Shown: positions 23,399 through 32,424, numbered from the stretch's first letter. The stretch is DNA of 64,000 nt from Thermus sp. 2.9 (GCF_000794385.1 NZ_JTJB01000039.1:38767-102766); one strand, 5' to 3'. Numbers and translations: made by a program. Notes: generated from the sequence alone by a model not told the origin.

Positions 23399-24967
23399 AT
23401 GTGGCGGGTGCTGGTGTCCGATGATATGCGGCTTGGGGACGTGAAGTACCCGGGGGTCCTGGTGGACTACCGCCCCGGCATCGCTCGGGAGGAGCTTCTG
23501 GAGGTGATCCCGGCTTACGACGCCCTCATCACCCGAAGCCGGACCCAGGTGGACGCCGAGCTCTTAGGAAGAGGCAAGCGGCTCAAGGTGGTGGGCCGGG
23601 GCGGGGTGGGGGTGGACAACGTGGACCTGGAGGCGGCAAGCCGGCTCGGCATCCTGGTGGTGAACGTGCCCGAGGCCAACACCCGCTCCGCCGCCGAGCT
23701 CGCCTTCGGCCTCCTTCTCGCCGCCGCCCGGGGCATCGCCCTTTCCGACCGCAAGATCCGGCTGGGGGAGTGGGACCGCAAGTTTTTGGGGCTAGAGCTT
23801 AAGGGCAAGACCTTGGGCATCGTGGGCCTCGGGCGCATCGGCGGCCAGGTGGCCCGCTTCGCCAAGGGCTTTGAGATGCGGGTTTTGGCCTACGACCCCT
23901 ATATCCCCCGGACCCGGGCGGAAAGCCTAGGGGTGGAACTCATGGAGCATCTGGAGGACCTCCTTCGCCAAAGCCACTTCCTCACGGTCCACACCCCCCT
24001 CACGGAGGAAACCCGGGGGATGATCGGAAGGCGGGAGCTCTACCTCCTGCCCCGGGGGGCGGTGGTGGTGAACGCCGCCCGGGGCGGCATCGTGGACGAG
24101 AAGGCGCTTTTGGAGGTTCTGGAGGAAGGTCACCTCTTCGCCGCAGGCCTGGACGTCTTTAGCCAGGAGCCGCCGCCTAAGGACCATCCCCTCCTCCACC
24201 ACCCCAAGGTGGTCCTCACCGCCCACCTGGGGGCGAACACCTTGGAGGCCCAGGAGCGGGTAGGGGAGGCCATTTTGGAGCGGGTGGTGCGGACCCTCGA
24301 GGGGGATCTCTCCTACGCCCTGAACACCGGCTTTGACCCCGAGGCCCTGGCGGCCCTCCGGGGTTTCTTGCCCTTGGGCGAGGCTTTGGGGAAGCTCCTC
24401 GCCCAGATTACCAAGGGTCGCCCCCAGGCTTTGGAGGTGAGCTTCCTCGGCCAGTTTGACAAGGATCCCGAGCCCATCGCCAGCGCCGTGGCCAAGGGGC
24501 TTTTGGCCCGGGTATTGGGCGAGGGATCGGTGAACCTGGTCTCCGCCCGGCCCCTCCTCAAGGACCGGGGCATTGGCCTCGTGACCCGCCGCTCCGAGGA
24601 GGCTGGGGAGTACGCCCGCCTGGTGGAGGTGCGCCTCACCACGGACCAGGAGGAGCGCCGGGCCCGGGGGGTGGTGATGGGGGGGAAGCCCCGGCTGGTG
24701 GGGATAGACGACTACGCCCTGGAGGTGGTGCCGGAAGGGTACCTGCTGGTGTGCGTGAACTACGACCGGCCTGGGGTGGTGGGCCAGGTGGGGACCCTCT
24801 TGGGCGAGGCGGGGGTAAACATCGCCGGGATGCAGCTTGGCCGCGACGTGCCGGGGGGAAGGGCGCTCTTCGTCCTGGCCGTGGACCAGAAGCCCACGCC
24901 TGAGGTGCTGGAGGCCTTGCGGGCATTGCCCGTGTTGGAGCGGGTGGACCTGGCGGAGATGGGGTGA
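23399..24967 (+). CDS. serA: D-3-phosphoglycerate dehydrogenase
   Basis: 522 residues, the long (type I) form. The NAD-binding motif GIVGLGRIGGQVARF is near residue 141; the catalytic Arg sits in VVVNAARGGIVDE and the His equivalent in TAHLGANTLEAQE. Between about 315 and 440 is the intervening ASB domain (DPEPIASAVAKGLLARVLG), and a C-terminal ACT domain (YLLVCVNYDRPGVVGQVGTL) spans about 450-522. It oxidises 3-phosphoglycerate to 3-phosphohydroxypyruvate, the first step of serine synthesis, with serine feedback likely through the ACT domain. The gene stands alone. Confidence 0.95.
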   Translation: MWRVLVSDDMRLGDVKYPGVLVDYRPGIAREELLEVIPAYDALITRSRTQVDAELLGRGKRLKVVGRGGVGVDNVDLEAASRLGILVVNVPEANTRSAAELAFGLLLAAARGIALSDRKIRLGEWDRKFLGLELKGKTLGIVGLGRIGGQVARFAKGFEMRVLAYDPYIPRTRAESLGVELMEHLEDLLRQSHFLTVHTPLTEETRGMIGRRELYLLPRGAVVVNAARGGIVDEKALLEVLEEGHLFAAGLDVFSQEPPPKDHPLLHHPKVVLTAHLGANTLEAQERVGEAILERVVRTLEGDLSYALNTGFDPEALAALRGFLPLGEALGKLLAQITKGRPQALEVSFLGQFDKDPEPIASAVAKGLLARVLGEGSVNLVSARPLLKDRGIGLVTRRSEEAGEYARLVEVRLTTDQEERRARGVVMGGKPRLVGIDDYALEVVPEGYLLVCVNYDRPGVVGQVGTLLGEAGVNIAGMQLGRDVPGGRALFVLAVDQKPTPEVLEALRALPVLERVDLAEMG

Positions 24968-24976
24968 ACCGCAAGA

Positions 24977-25279
24977 GTGTGGCGGATATTTTGGTCACAA
25001 GTCGCAGGAATCGTGAAGCCCGTCACGTATGAGCACGGGACAGGTGAGGTTCTCGGAAAGGGGGTGCGGGCCGCCTATGCCCTCGCCCCGTACCTGGCGG
25101 GGGGAGGGGGCGGGATTTCTCTGGAAAGGCTCTACCTGGCGGCGGAGGAAGGGGAGTGGGGCTTGGTGCTGGGGCGCTTTCCCTTGACCTTGGGAGAAGG
25201 GCGGCTTTTCCCCTACACCTGGAACACCCTGGGCCCCGCCGGGGGAGAGGAGGGGGTGTGGGGCGGGGCCCTCACCTAG
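24977..25279 (+). CDS. Uncharacterised 100-residue ORF, possible gene fragment
   Basis: A GTG-started frame begins 9 bp after serA, with no Shine-Dalgarno sequence and no signal peptide. The middle and end read like the inside of a larger surface or barrel protein (YALAPYLAGGGGGISLERLY, then FPLTLGEGRLFPYTWNTLGP), with alternating aromatic and small residues, and it stops abruptly at TAG in GGALT. I do not recognise it. It may be a real small gene or, more likely, a remnant of a deleted gene. The following 100 bp up to 25380 hold nothing I can name. Confidence 0.4.
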   Translation: MWRIFWSQVAGIVKPVTYEHGTGEVLGKGVRAAYALAPYLAGGGGGISLERLYLAAEEGEWGLVLGRFPLTLGEGRLFPYTWNTLGPAGGEEGVWGGALT

Positions 25280-25380
25280 TACGCTTCTGGTTAAAGCTTG
25301 GGCGGCTTGGAGGGGTGTGGGCGTGGGGGTTTGCGGTTAGAGGGGATTTTTAGCACAAGCCCTAAATATCGCGAAACAAG

Positions 25381-25818
25381 TCACTTACGCTTCCCAAACC
25401 CGTACACAAGCTCATCCCCCTTCCGCACCACGAGAAGAAGCGCCGGGCGGCCCAAGCTGTCCTTGAGCACGTACTTGGTGCGAACCTCCCCGTCCACCAC
25501 CCGCTCCTCCTGGGCCTCCACGAAGTAGCCGGCGGCGGCGAAGGCGGTGAGGACCTGCTGGACGAAGGTGGCGTGGAGCCTGGCGGCGATGCCCTTGGCG
25601 GCGAAGGCCTCGAGGGCATACCCCTTGGCCTCGGGGAAGCGGGCGAGGAGGGGCTCGGGGCTTCGGGCCTTGTAAGTGCCGGAGGGAAGGCGCACCGCCG
25701 GGTCCAGGCTGGCGCTCAAGGCCGCCACCGCCGTCACCTCCACCAAGGTTTGGGCTAAGCCCGTTCCCAACGCCAAGAGGACCAAAAGCCAAAGCCTAAG
25801 CTTTCCCATAAAAGCCAT
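25381..25818 (-). CDS. Small secreted protein of unknown function
   Basis: 145 residues with a signal peptide (LRLWLLVLLALGTGLAQ). The ATG at 25818 abuts the stop of the upstream regulator gene (TAAGATG), favouring that start over the ATG three codons later. The mature part has a Thr/Val/Ala-rich beginning, then RFPEAKGYALEAFAAKGIAA and an acidic/basic tail ending in GDELVYGFGKRK. There is no cysteine and no known motif I can see. It is transcribed behind the PucR-type regulator, but a functional link is only suggested by the tight junction. Confidence 0.72.
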   Translation of the reverse strand: MAFMGKLRLWLLVLLALGTGLAQTLVEVTAVAALSASLDPAVRLPSGTYKARSPEPLLARFPEAKGYALEAFAAKGIAARLHATFVQQVLTAFAAAGYFVEAQEERVVDGEVRTKYVLKDSLGRPALLLVVRKGDELVYGFGKRK

Positions 25819-25819
25819 C

Positions 25820-27193
25820 TTAGCCCAAGAGGAGGTCGCGCGCCCGCAAGGCGAGGTGCACCCGGGCCAGGGTTTCCGGTTGGCTCAAGGGACCCACCAC
25901 CCCTTCAATGCGCTTCAGGCGGTAGCGGAGGGTGTTGGGGTGAACGTGGAGCCTGCTTGCCGCTTCCTCCACACTGCCCGAGGCCATGTAGGCCTCGAGG
26001 GTCTTTAGAAGTTTAGGCGGCAGGGGCAGGTACCGCTCCACCAGGGCCCTCAGGTCCTCGGGGGACTGCTGCAGGAGGACAAAGGCCACGGGGTCAAGGC
26101 CGCTAAAGGAAAGGGCCTCCCCCGGCCTCGCCGCCTTCAGGGCGATCAGGGCCTCCCGGTAGGCCTCCTGCACCGCGCGGTCGGCGTGGACGCCGGAGTA
26201 GCCCAAACGGCTTCCCGGGACCAGGGCTTTAAGGAGCCCCTCCGCTTCCTTCCTTGGGCTATGCACCTGCCACATGGCCGCCACCCGGTTCCCCCGGGTG
26301 GCGAGGAGGTAAGGCACGCCAAGCCGGTCCAGGTAAGCCCCGGCCTGGCGGCGGAGCTCCAAGGTGGCTTCCCGCCTCCTCTCCTCCGCCAAGCGGTGGC
26401 GGCCCGGAACCTCGGGCGGCTCGGCCAGGGCCAAGACCCACTCCACCCCCTCGGCGAAGCCGAAGGCGAAGAGCCGCTCCGCCTCCGCCTCCCCCAGGAT
26501 GAGGCCCTCCAAAAGGGCCGCCCCCAAGGACTCTTCCCGCATCCTTTCCAAACTCCTTTCCAGGGAGCGCACCTTGAGGAGGCGGGCCGCCACCTCCAGA
26601 AGCCCCCGCGCCCGCCTTAGGGCCTCCTCCTCGCCGTAGGCCACCAGGACCCCTTCCCCGGCCTCGAGGGCCACCCACCCCCGCCCCTCCCCCGGGGCCT
26701 CAGGGTGCCTGGGAGGCACGGGCCCGGCGAAGCCCAAGACCTCCCCCCAAGGGGCCACCCGGGCCAGGGGAAGGCCCGTGGCCTGGTGGAGGACCTCCAA
26801 AAAGGGGCGGTCCGGAAGCTTCAGAAGGAGGTCCACCACCCCGGAAAGGGCAAGCCCCGGGCCCAAGGCGAAGAGCCTCAGGGCCAAGGCCCTTTCCACC
26901 TCCTCCCGCTTGAGCCAAGGCGGGTAGAGGGCGAGCCCCAGCCCCTCCTTGCGGGCAAAGGCCTCCACCTCGGCCTCGGGCTCGGGTAGGAGAAAGCCCG
27001 CGGCGGCCCGGTAGCGGAAAAGGCTCCCCTCGGGGCGGAAGAGGAGGAGAGCCCCCTCCACGGCGAAGAGGGGGCGGGGCTCGGGAAGGAGGTAGAGCAC
27101 GGGGCGCCCTCCCGGTACCAGGACCTGTAGTCCCAGGCCCTCCATCAAGGCGGTGAAGGAGGCGGGGTCTTCGCCAAAACTAAGCCCAAGCAT
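25820..27193 (-). CDS. PucR/CdaR-family transcriptional regulator
   Basis: 457 residues from ATG 27193 (MLGLSFGEDPASFTALMEGL); an in-frame ATG nine codons upstream is possible. The N-terminal part resembles the PucR sensor region (LQVLVPGGRPVLYLL), followed by a GGDEF-like/CdaR middle region. The C-terminal HTH_30 domain is unmistakable: LLKTLEAYMASGSVEEAASR, LHVHPNTLRYRLKRIEGVVG. PucR/CdaR regulators respond to small catabolites and often activate degradation operons. This gene diverges from the 4-hydroxyphenylacetate operon with 147 bp between the starts, making it the best candidate for its regulator. Confidence 0.86.
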   Translation of the reverse strand: MLGLSFGEDPASFTALMEGLGLQVLVPGGRPVLYLLPEPRPLFAVEGALLLFRPEGSLFRYRAAAGFLLPEPEAEVEAFARKEGLGLALYPPWLKREEVERALALRLFALGPGLALSGVVDLLLKLPDRPFLEVLHQATGLPLARVAPWGEVLGFAGPVPPRHPEAPGEGRGWVALEAGEGVLVAYGEEEALRRARGLLEVAARLLKVRSLERSLERMREESLGAALLEGLILGEAEAERLFAFGFAEGVEWVLALAEPPEVPGRHRLAEERRREATLELRRQAGAYLDRLGVPYLLATRGNRVAAMWQVHSPRKEAEGLLKALVPGSRLGYSGVHADRAVQEAYREALIALKAARPGEALSFSGLDPVAFVLLQQSPEDLRALVERYLPLPPKLLKTLEAYMASGSVEEAASRLHVHPNTLRYRLKRIEGVVGPLSQPETLARVHLALRARDLLLG

Positions 27194-27340
27194 TGTGTAA
27201 TTCACCAATACCACGCCCATTCCCTGAAGGCAAGAAGGGAGGTCTTGTTCAAATCACCAAACTTCTTGGAGAACTTGTCTTTTACCACACTTGCCCTCTT
27301 CCCGCGCCCCCCGCATCCTGGAGGGCGAAAGGAGACGCGC
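27194..27340. promoter_or_regulatory. Divergent control region between the PucR gene and the hpa operon
   Basis: 147 bp, distinctly more AT-rich than its surroundings. On the minus strand TTGCCT (27233-27228) and TATTGG (27210-27205) are spaced 17 bp, a weak promoter for the regulator. An imperfect palindrome CCAA-N5-TTGG lies at 27257-27269, inside a wider GTTC/GAAC symmetry (27247-27274). I cannot pick a convincing plus-strand -35/-10 pair, consistent with an activator-dependent promoter for hpa. The operator role is inferred. Confidence 0.4.
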
Positions 27341-28234
27341 ATGTTCCGCGGTTCCATACCGCCCTTACCCACACCCTTCCGCAAGGGAAAGCTGGACGAG
27401 GAGGCCCTGCGCCGCCTGGTGGAGCGGGTGGTGCAGGGGGGTTCCCATGGGGTGAGCGTGGGGGGGACCACGGGGGAGCCCGGCACCCAGACCCTGGAGG
27501 AGCGCAAGCGGGCCATGGAGGTGGTCCTGGACCAGGTGGCGGGGAGGGTGCCGGTGATCCCCGGCACGGGGGCCTTGCGCCTGGAGGAAACCCTGGAGCT
27601 CACCCGCTTCGCCCGGGAAGCGGGGGCCCAAGGGGCCTTGGTCATCGTGCCTTACTACGTGAAGCCCAACCAGGAGGGGCTTTACCGCTACTTCGCCGAG
27701 GTGGCGCGGGCGGTGCCGGACTTCCCCATCCTCATCTACAACATCCCCGGGCGGGCGGGGGTGGAGATCGCCCCCAAGACCGTGGCCCGCCTGCGGCGGG
27801 ACTTCCCCAACATCGTGGGCCTAAAGCACTCCTCCAAGGACCTGGAGTACCTCTCCCACCTCTTCGCCGAGGCGGGGCGGGACTTTTTGGTCTTCTGCGG
27901 CCTGGAAAGCCTCACCCTGCCCATGATGAGCCTGGGGGCGGTGGGCACCATCGCCGCCACCGCCAACTGGCTTCCCAAGGAGGTGGCCCTCCTCTGCGAA
28001 AGGGCCTTGGCGGGGGACTACGAGGGGGCCAGGGAGATGCACTACCACCTCCTCGAGGCCAACGAGGCCATCTTCTGGGACACGAACCCCATTCCCCTCA
28101 AGACGGTCCTCTCCTGGATGGGCCTTTTGGAGAAGGAATGGCGGCTTCCCTTGGGCCCCACCACCCCCGAGGTGGAGGAGCGGCTTCGGCGGATGGCCGA
28201 GCGCTACGGCTTAATCCCCGTGGAGGCGGCATGA
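27341..28234 (+). CDS. DapA/NAL-family aldolase or synthase in the hpa operon
   Basis: 297 residues from ATG 27341. It is a class I (Schiff-base) aldolase of the dihydrodipicolinate synthase superfamily: GVSVGGTTGEPGTQTLEER near residue 36, YYVKPNQEGLYRYF near 106, the conserved Tyr in IYNIPGRAGVE and the Schiff-base Lys in IVGLKHSSKD. It is the first gene of the 4-hydroxyphenylacetate operon and overlaps hpaG by 4 bp (ATGA). No HpaI-type class II aldolase is encoded here, so this protein may cleave the 2-oxo-4-hydroxyhept-1,7-dioate intermediate to pyruvate and succinate semialdehyde. That is an inference; true lysine-pathway DapA activity is less likely in this context. Confidence 0.83.
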   Translation: MFRGSIPPLPTPFRKGKLDEEALRRLVERVVQGGSHGVSVGGTTGEPGTQTLEERKRAMEVVLDQVAGRVPVIPGTGALRLEETLELTRFAREAGAQGALVIVPYYVKPNQEGLYRYFAEVARAVPDFPILIYNIPGRAGVEIAPKTVARLRRDFPNIVGLKHSSKDLEYLSHLFAEAGRDFLVFCGLESLTLPMMSLGAVGTIAATANWLPKEVALLCERALAGDYEGAREMHYHLLEANEAIFWDTNPIPLKTVLSWMGLLEKEWRLPLGPTTPEVEERLRRMAERYGLIPVEAA

Positions 28235-28971
28235 AGCTCGCCCGCTTCCTTGCCAAGGGCCGGGTCCACCAAGGGGTCTTCCGGGAGGGCCTCCTTCTGG
28301 ACGAGGCGGGGGAGGCCCACGACCCCAAGGCCGTCACCTGGCTCCTTCCCTTCACCCCAGGGAAGATCCTAGGAGTCGCCCTAAACTACGCCGAGCACGC
28401 GGAGGAGCTGGGGCTAGGGCGCCCCGACGAGCCCGCCCTCTTTTGGAAGCCGAACACCAGCCTCCTTCCCCACCAAGGGGTGGTGCTTTACCCCAAGGGG
28501 GCAAGGTTCGTCCACTACGAGGTGGAGCTCGCCGTGGTGGTGGGGAGGCCCATGAAGCGGGTGAAGGCGGGGGACGCCCTGGACTACGTCTTGGGCTACA
28601 CCATCGCCAACGACCTGGTGGTTCGGGACTACGTGACCAACACCTTCCGCCCCCCCATCCGGGCCAAGGGGCGGGACACCTTCTTGCCCCTGGGGCCCTT
28701 TTTGGTGGTGGGGGAGGTGGAGGACCCCCAGAACCTTTGGCTCAGGGCCTATGTGAACGGGGAGCTTCGGCAGGAGGGGCACACCTCGAGGATGCTCTAC
28801 TCCGTGGCGGAGCTTCTGGCGTACATCTCGGAGTTCATGACCCTGGAGCCCTACGACGTCCTCCTCACCGGCACCCCCAAGGGGATCAGCCAGGTGCACC
28901 CGGGGGACGTGATGCGCTTGGAGATTGAGGGCCTGGGCGCCCTGGAAAACCCCATAGAGGAGGAGCCATGA
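28231..28971 (+). CDS. hpaG: FAH-family isomerase/decarboxylase of homoprotocatechuate catabolism
   Basis: 246 residues with a single fumarylacetoacetate hydrolase domain. The metal ligands lie in HYEVELAVVVGRPMK (Glu pair) and YTIANDLVVRDYV (Asp). GKILGVALNYAEHAEELGL near residue 48 and LLTGTPKGISQVHPGD near the end are family marks. In E. coli HpaG is a double-domain protein of about 430 residues that decarboxylates and isomerises the ring-cleavage product. Here only one domain is present, as in many Gram-positive and Thermus enzymes. It is coupled to its neighbours by 4 bp overlaps on both sides. Confidence 0.87.
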   Translation: MKLARFLAKGRVHQGVFREGLLLDEAGEAHDPKAVTWLLPFTPGKILGVALNYAEHAEELGLGRPDEPALFWKPNTSLLPHQGVVLYPKGARFVHYEVELAVVVGRPMKRVKAGDALDYVLGYTIANDLVVRDYVTNTFRPPIRAKGRDTFLPLGPFLVVGEVEDPQNLWLRAYVNGELRQEGHTSRMLYSVAELLAYISEFMTLEPYDVLLTGTPKGISQVHPGDVMRLEIEGLGALENPIEEEP

Positions 28972-30515
28972 GGTACGCCGACGCCGTGGCCGGCATTCCT
29001 TGGGAGACCATTGAGGCGGTGCGGAAGCGCCTACGGGAGAAGCCCGCCCTCCACTTCATCAAAGGGGAGTTCCTCCCCTCGGAAAGCGGGGAGACCTTCC
29101 CCTCCTTGGACCCCGCCAGCAACGAGGTCTTGGGCCACGCCGCCCGGGGCGGGGAAAGGGAGGTGGACAAGGCGGCCCGAGCGGCCCACGAGGCCTTTCA
29201 AAGGTGGAGCCGCACCAAGGCCAAGGAGCGGAAGCGCTACCTCCTAAAGATCGCCGAGCTCATAGAAAAGCACGCCGACGAGCTCGCCGTCATGGAGTGC
29301 CTGGATGCGGGCCAGGTCCTCCGCATCGTCCGGGCCCAGGTAGCGCGGGCGGCGGAGAACTTCGCCTTCTACGCCGAGTACGCCGAGCACGCCATGGAGG
29401 ACCGCACCTTCCCCGTGGACCGGGACTGGCTTTACTACACGGTGCGGGTTCCGGTGGGCCCCGTGGGGATCATCACCCCCTGGAACGCCCCCCTGATGCT
29501 CTCCACCTGGCGCATCGCCCCCGCCCTGGCCTTTGGGGACACCGTGGTCCTGAAGCCGGCGGAGTGGAGCCCCTTCACCGCCAGCAAGCTCGCCGAGATC
29601 CTCCAGGAGGCGGACCTGCCCCCTGGGGTCTTCAACCTGGTCCAGGGCTTTGGCGAGGAGGCGGGGGCGGCCTTGGTGGCCCACCCCTTGGTGCCCCTCC
29701 TCACCCTCACCGGGGAGACGGAAACGGGGAAGATCGTCATGCGAAACGCCGCCCAACACCTAAAGAGGCTTTCCCCCGAGCTCGGCGGCAAAAGCCCGGC
29801 TTTGGTCTTCGCCGACGCCGACCTGGAGCGGGCCTTGGACGCCGTGGTCTTCCAGATTTACTCCTTCAACGGGGAAAGGTGCACGGCGAGCTCCCGGCTC
29901 CTCGTGGAGGAAAGCGTCTTTGAAGACTTCGTGGGAAGGGTGGCGGAAAGGGCCAAGGCCATCCGGGTGGGCCATCCCCTGGACCCCGAGACGGAGGTGG
30001 GGCCCCTCATCCACCCCGAGCACCTGGAGCGGGTCTTGGGCTACGTCCGGGTGGGCCTCGAGGAGGGTGCCAAGCTCCTCGTGGGGGGCAAAAGGGCCAC
30101 CCGCTCCTTCCGCGGGGAGGACCTCTCCCTGGGCAACTACCTGGAGCCCACCCTCTTCGTGGGGGAAAACTCCATGAAAATCGCCCAGGAGGAAATCTTC
30201 GGGCCCGTGTTGGTGGCCATCCCCTTCAAGGACGAAGAGGACGCCCTGAGGAAGGCCAACGACACCAAGTACGGCCTCGCCGCCTACGTCTTCACCCGGG
30301 ACGTGGAGCGGGCCCACCGCCTGGCCCTGGAGCTGGAGGCGGGGATGGTGTACCTGAATAGCCACAACGTCCGCCACCTGCCCACCCCCTTCGGCGGGGT
30401 GAAGCAGAGCGGGGACCGCCGGGAAGGGGGGCACTACGCCTTGGAGTTCTACACCGAGCTCAAGAGCGTGGCCCTTCCCCTGCGTCCGCCCCACATTCCC
30501 AAGTTCGGCAAGTAA
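28968..30515 (+). CDS. hpaE: 5-carboxymethyl-2-hydroxymuconate semialdehyde dehydrogenase
   Basis: 515 residues of the aldehyde dehydrogenase superfamily. GPVGIITPWNAPLMLSTW near residue 163 and LKPAEWSPFTASKL form the NAD site. The general base Glu is in SPELGGKSPALVF and the nucleophile Cys in NGERCTASSRL. EIFGPVLVAIPFKDEEDAL and PFGGVKQSGDRREGGHYALE near the end are typical of the HpaE/HpcC branch. It oxidises the ring-cleaved semialdehyde to the dicarboxylate using NAD. Operon context with hpaB, hpaC, hpaD and hpaG supports the assignment over a general aldehyde dehydrogenase. Confidence 0.93.
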   Translation: MRYADAVAGIPWETIEAVRKRLREKPALHFIKGEFLPSESGETFPSLDPASNEVLGHAARGGEREVDKAARAAHEAFQRWSRTKAKERKRYLLKIAELIEKHADELAVMECLDAGQVLRIVRAQVARAAENFAFYAEYAEHAMEDRTFPVDRDWLYYTVRVPVGPVGIITPWNAPLMLSTWRIAPALAFGDTVVLKPAEWSPFTASKLAEILQEADLPPGVFNLVQGFGEEAGAALVAHPLVPLLTLTGETETGKIVMRNAAQHLKRLSPELGGKSPALVFADADLERALDAVVFQIYSFNGERCTASSRLLVEESVFEDFVGRVAERAKAIRVGHPLDPETEVGPLIHPEHLERVLGYVRVGLEEGAKLLVGGKRATRSFRGEDLSLGNYLEPTLFVGENSMKIAQEEIFGPVLVAIPFKDEEDALRKANDTKYGLAAYVFTRDVERAHRLALELEAGMVYLNSHNVRHLPTPFGGVKQSGDRREGGHYALEFYTELKSVALPLRPPHIPKFGK

Positions 30516-30526
30516 GGAGGTGCGAA

Positions 30527-31978
30527 ATGGCGAGGACAGGCGCGGAATACATAGAGGCTTTGCGGGAAAGGCCCCCCAACCTCTGGTACAAGGGGGAGAA
30601 GGTGGAGGACCCCACCACCCACCCGGTCTTCCGGGGCATCGTCCGCACCATGGCCGCCCTCTACGACCTGCAGCACGACCCCCGCTTCCGGGAGGTCCTC
30701 ACCTACGAGGAGGAGGGCCGTCGCCACGGCATGAGCTTCCTCATCCCCAAGACCAAGGAGGACCTGAAGCGGCGGGGCCAGGCCTACAAGCTTTGGGCGG
30801 ACCAGAACCTGGGCATGATGGGGCGAAGCCCGGACTACCTAAACGCCGTGGTCATGGCCTATGCGGCGAGCGCCGAGTACTTCGGGGAGTTCGCCGAAAA
30901 CGTCCGAAACTACTACCGCTACCTCCGGGACCGCGACCTGGCCACCACCCACGCCCTCACCAACCCCCAGGTGAACCGGGCCAAACCCCCTTCCGCCCAG
31001 CCCGACCCCTACATCCCCGTGGGGGTGGTGCGGCAGACGGAAAAGGGCATCGTGGTGCGGGGGGCCCGGATGACCGCCACCTTCCCCCTGGCGGACGAGG
31101 TTCTCATCTTCCCCTCCACCCTCCTCAAGGAGGGGCCAGGGAGCGAGAAGTACGCCATCGCCTTTGCCCTGCCCACCTCCACCCCGGGGCTCCACTTCGT
31201 CTGCCGGGAGGCCCTGGTGGGGGGGGATAGCCCCTTTGACTACCCCCTCTCTAGCCGCCTCGAGGAGATGGACTGCCTGGTCATCTTTGACGACGTCCTG
31301 GTCCCTTGGGAGCGGGTTTTCATCCTGGGGAGCGTGGAGCTTTGCAACAACGCTTACGCCGCCACGGGCGCCCTAAACCACATGGCCCACCAGGTGGTGG
31401 CCCTGAAGACCGCCAAGACGGAGGCCTTCTTGGGGGTGGCCGCCCTCATGGCCGAGGGGATCGGGGCCGACGCCTACGGTCACGTGCAGGAGAAGATCGC
31501 CGAGATCATCGTCTACCTGGAGGCCATGAAGGCCTTCTGGACCCGGGCGGAGGAGGAGGCCAGGGAAAACGCCTACGGCCTCTTGGTCCCGGACCGCAAG
31601 GCCCTGGACGGGGCGCGCAACCTTTACCCGAGGCTTTACCCCAGGATCCGGGAAATCCTGGAGCAGATCGGGGCCTCGGGCCTCATCACCCTCCCTTCGG
31701 AGAAGGACTTCAAGGGACCCCTTGCGCCCCTTCTGGACAAGTACCTGCAAGGGGCCACCCTGGAGGCCCGGGAGCGGGTGGCCCTCTTCCGCCTGGCCTG
31801 GGACATGACCCTTTCCGGCTTCGGGGCGCGGCAGGAGCTTTACGAGCGCTTCTTCTTCGGCGACCCCGTGCGCATGTACCAGACCCTCTACCAGGTCTAC
31901 GATAAGGAGCCTTACAAGGAGCGCATCCGCAGCTTCCTACAGAGGAGCCTCGAGGTCTTCGCGGAGGTGCGGGCGTGA
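30527..31978 (+). CDS. hpaB: 4-hydroxyphenylacetate 3-monooxygenase, oxygenase component
   Basis: 483 residues, close to the length known for the T. thermophilus enzyme. It is a two-component flavin monooxygenase with an acyl-CoA dehydrogenase-like fold. MGRSPDYLNAVVMAY places Arg100 and Tyr104, and THALTNPQVNR places His142, at the positions I recall for substrate binding in the Thermus HpaB structure. PFDYPLSSRLEEMDCLVIFD and VPWERVFILGS form the flavin-binding part. It uses FADH2 from HpaC and O2 to hydroxylate 4-hydroxyphenylacetate to homoprotocatechuate. The start follows AAGGAGGTG, and the stop overlaps hpaC by 4 bp. Confidence 0.96.
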   Translation: MARTGAEYIEALRERPPNLWYKGEKVEDPTTHPVFRGIVRTMAALYDLQHDPRFREVLTYEEEGRRHGMSFLIPKTKEDLKRRGQAYKLWADQNLGMMGRSPDYLNAVVMAYAASAEYFGEFAENVRNYYRYLRDRDLATTHALTNPQVNRAKPPSAQPDPYIPVGVVRQTEKGIVVRGARMTATFPLADEVLIFPSTLLKEGPGSEKYAIAFALPTSTPGLHFVCREALVGGDSPFDYPLSSRLEEMDCLVIFDDVLVPWERVFILGSVELCNNAYAATGALNHMAHQVVALKTAKTEAFLGVAALMAEGIGADAYGHVQEKIAEIIVYLEAMKAFWTRAEEEARENAYGLLVPDRKALDGARNLYPRLYPRIREILEQIGASGLITLPSEKDFKGPLAPLLDKYLQGATLEARERVALFRLAWDMTLSGFGARQELYERFFFGDPVRMYQTLYQVYDKEPYKERIRSFLQRSLEVFAEVRA

Positions 31979-32424
31979 AGGAGGCCTTCAAGGAGGCCTT
32001 AAGCCGCTTCGCCAGCGGCGTCACCGTGGTGGCGGTGAGGGCGGGGGAGGAGGAAAGGGGCATGACCGCCACCGCCTTCATGTCCTTGAGCCTCGAGCCC
32101 CCCCTGGTGGCCCTGGCGGTGAGCGAGCGGGCGAAGCTCCTTCCCCTCTTGGAGAAGGCGGGGGCTTTCACGGTGAGCCTCCTCCGGGAGGGGCAGGAGG
32201 CGGTTTCCGAGCACTTCGCCGGAAGGCCCAAGGAGGGGGTGGGCTTGGTGGGAGGAAGGGTGGAAGGAGCCTTGGCGGCGCTCCGATGCCGCCTGGAGGC
32301 CCTTTACCCCGGCGGGGACCACCGGATCGTGGTGGGGCGGGTGGAGGAGGTGGAGCTTGCCGAGATGGGCCCGCCCCTCCTCTACTTCGCCCGCGGCTAC
32401 AGGAGGCTTTTATGGCCATCGTGA
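31975..32424 (+). CDS. hpaC: Flavin reductase component of 4-HPA monooxygenase
   Basis: 149 residues of the flavin reductase-like FMN-binding split-barrel family. FASGVTVVAVRAGEEERGMT followed by ATAFMSLSLEPPLVALAV is the flavin-binding signature, and DHRIVVGRVEEVEL with a late GPPLLYFARGYRR is the usual end. It reduces FAD (or FMN) with NADH and hands it to HpaB by diffusion. The start is GTG at 31975 within the hpaB stop (GTGA). The end overlaps hpaD by 13 bp. Confidence 0.94.
   Translation: MKEAFKEALSRFASGVTVVAVRAGEEERGMTATAFMSLSLEPPLVALAVSERAKLLPLLEKAGAFTVSLLREGQEAVSEHFAGRPKEGVGLVGGRVEGALAALRCRLEALYPGGDHRIVVGRVEEVELAEMGPPLLYFARGYRRLLWPS

Noticed and set aside
27341..28234. Lysine-pathway dihydrodipicolinate synthase (dapA)
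   Set aside because: The fold fits, but the gene is first in an aromatic catabolism operon, and Thermus is known to make lysine by the alpha-aminoadipate route. A catabolic aldolase is more plausible.
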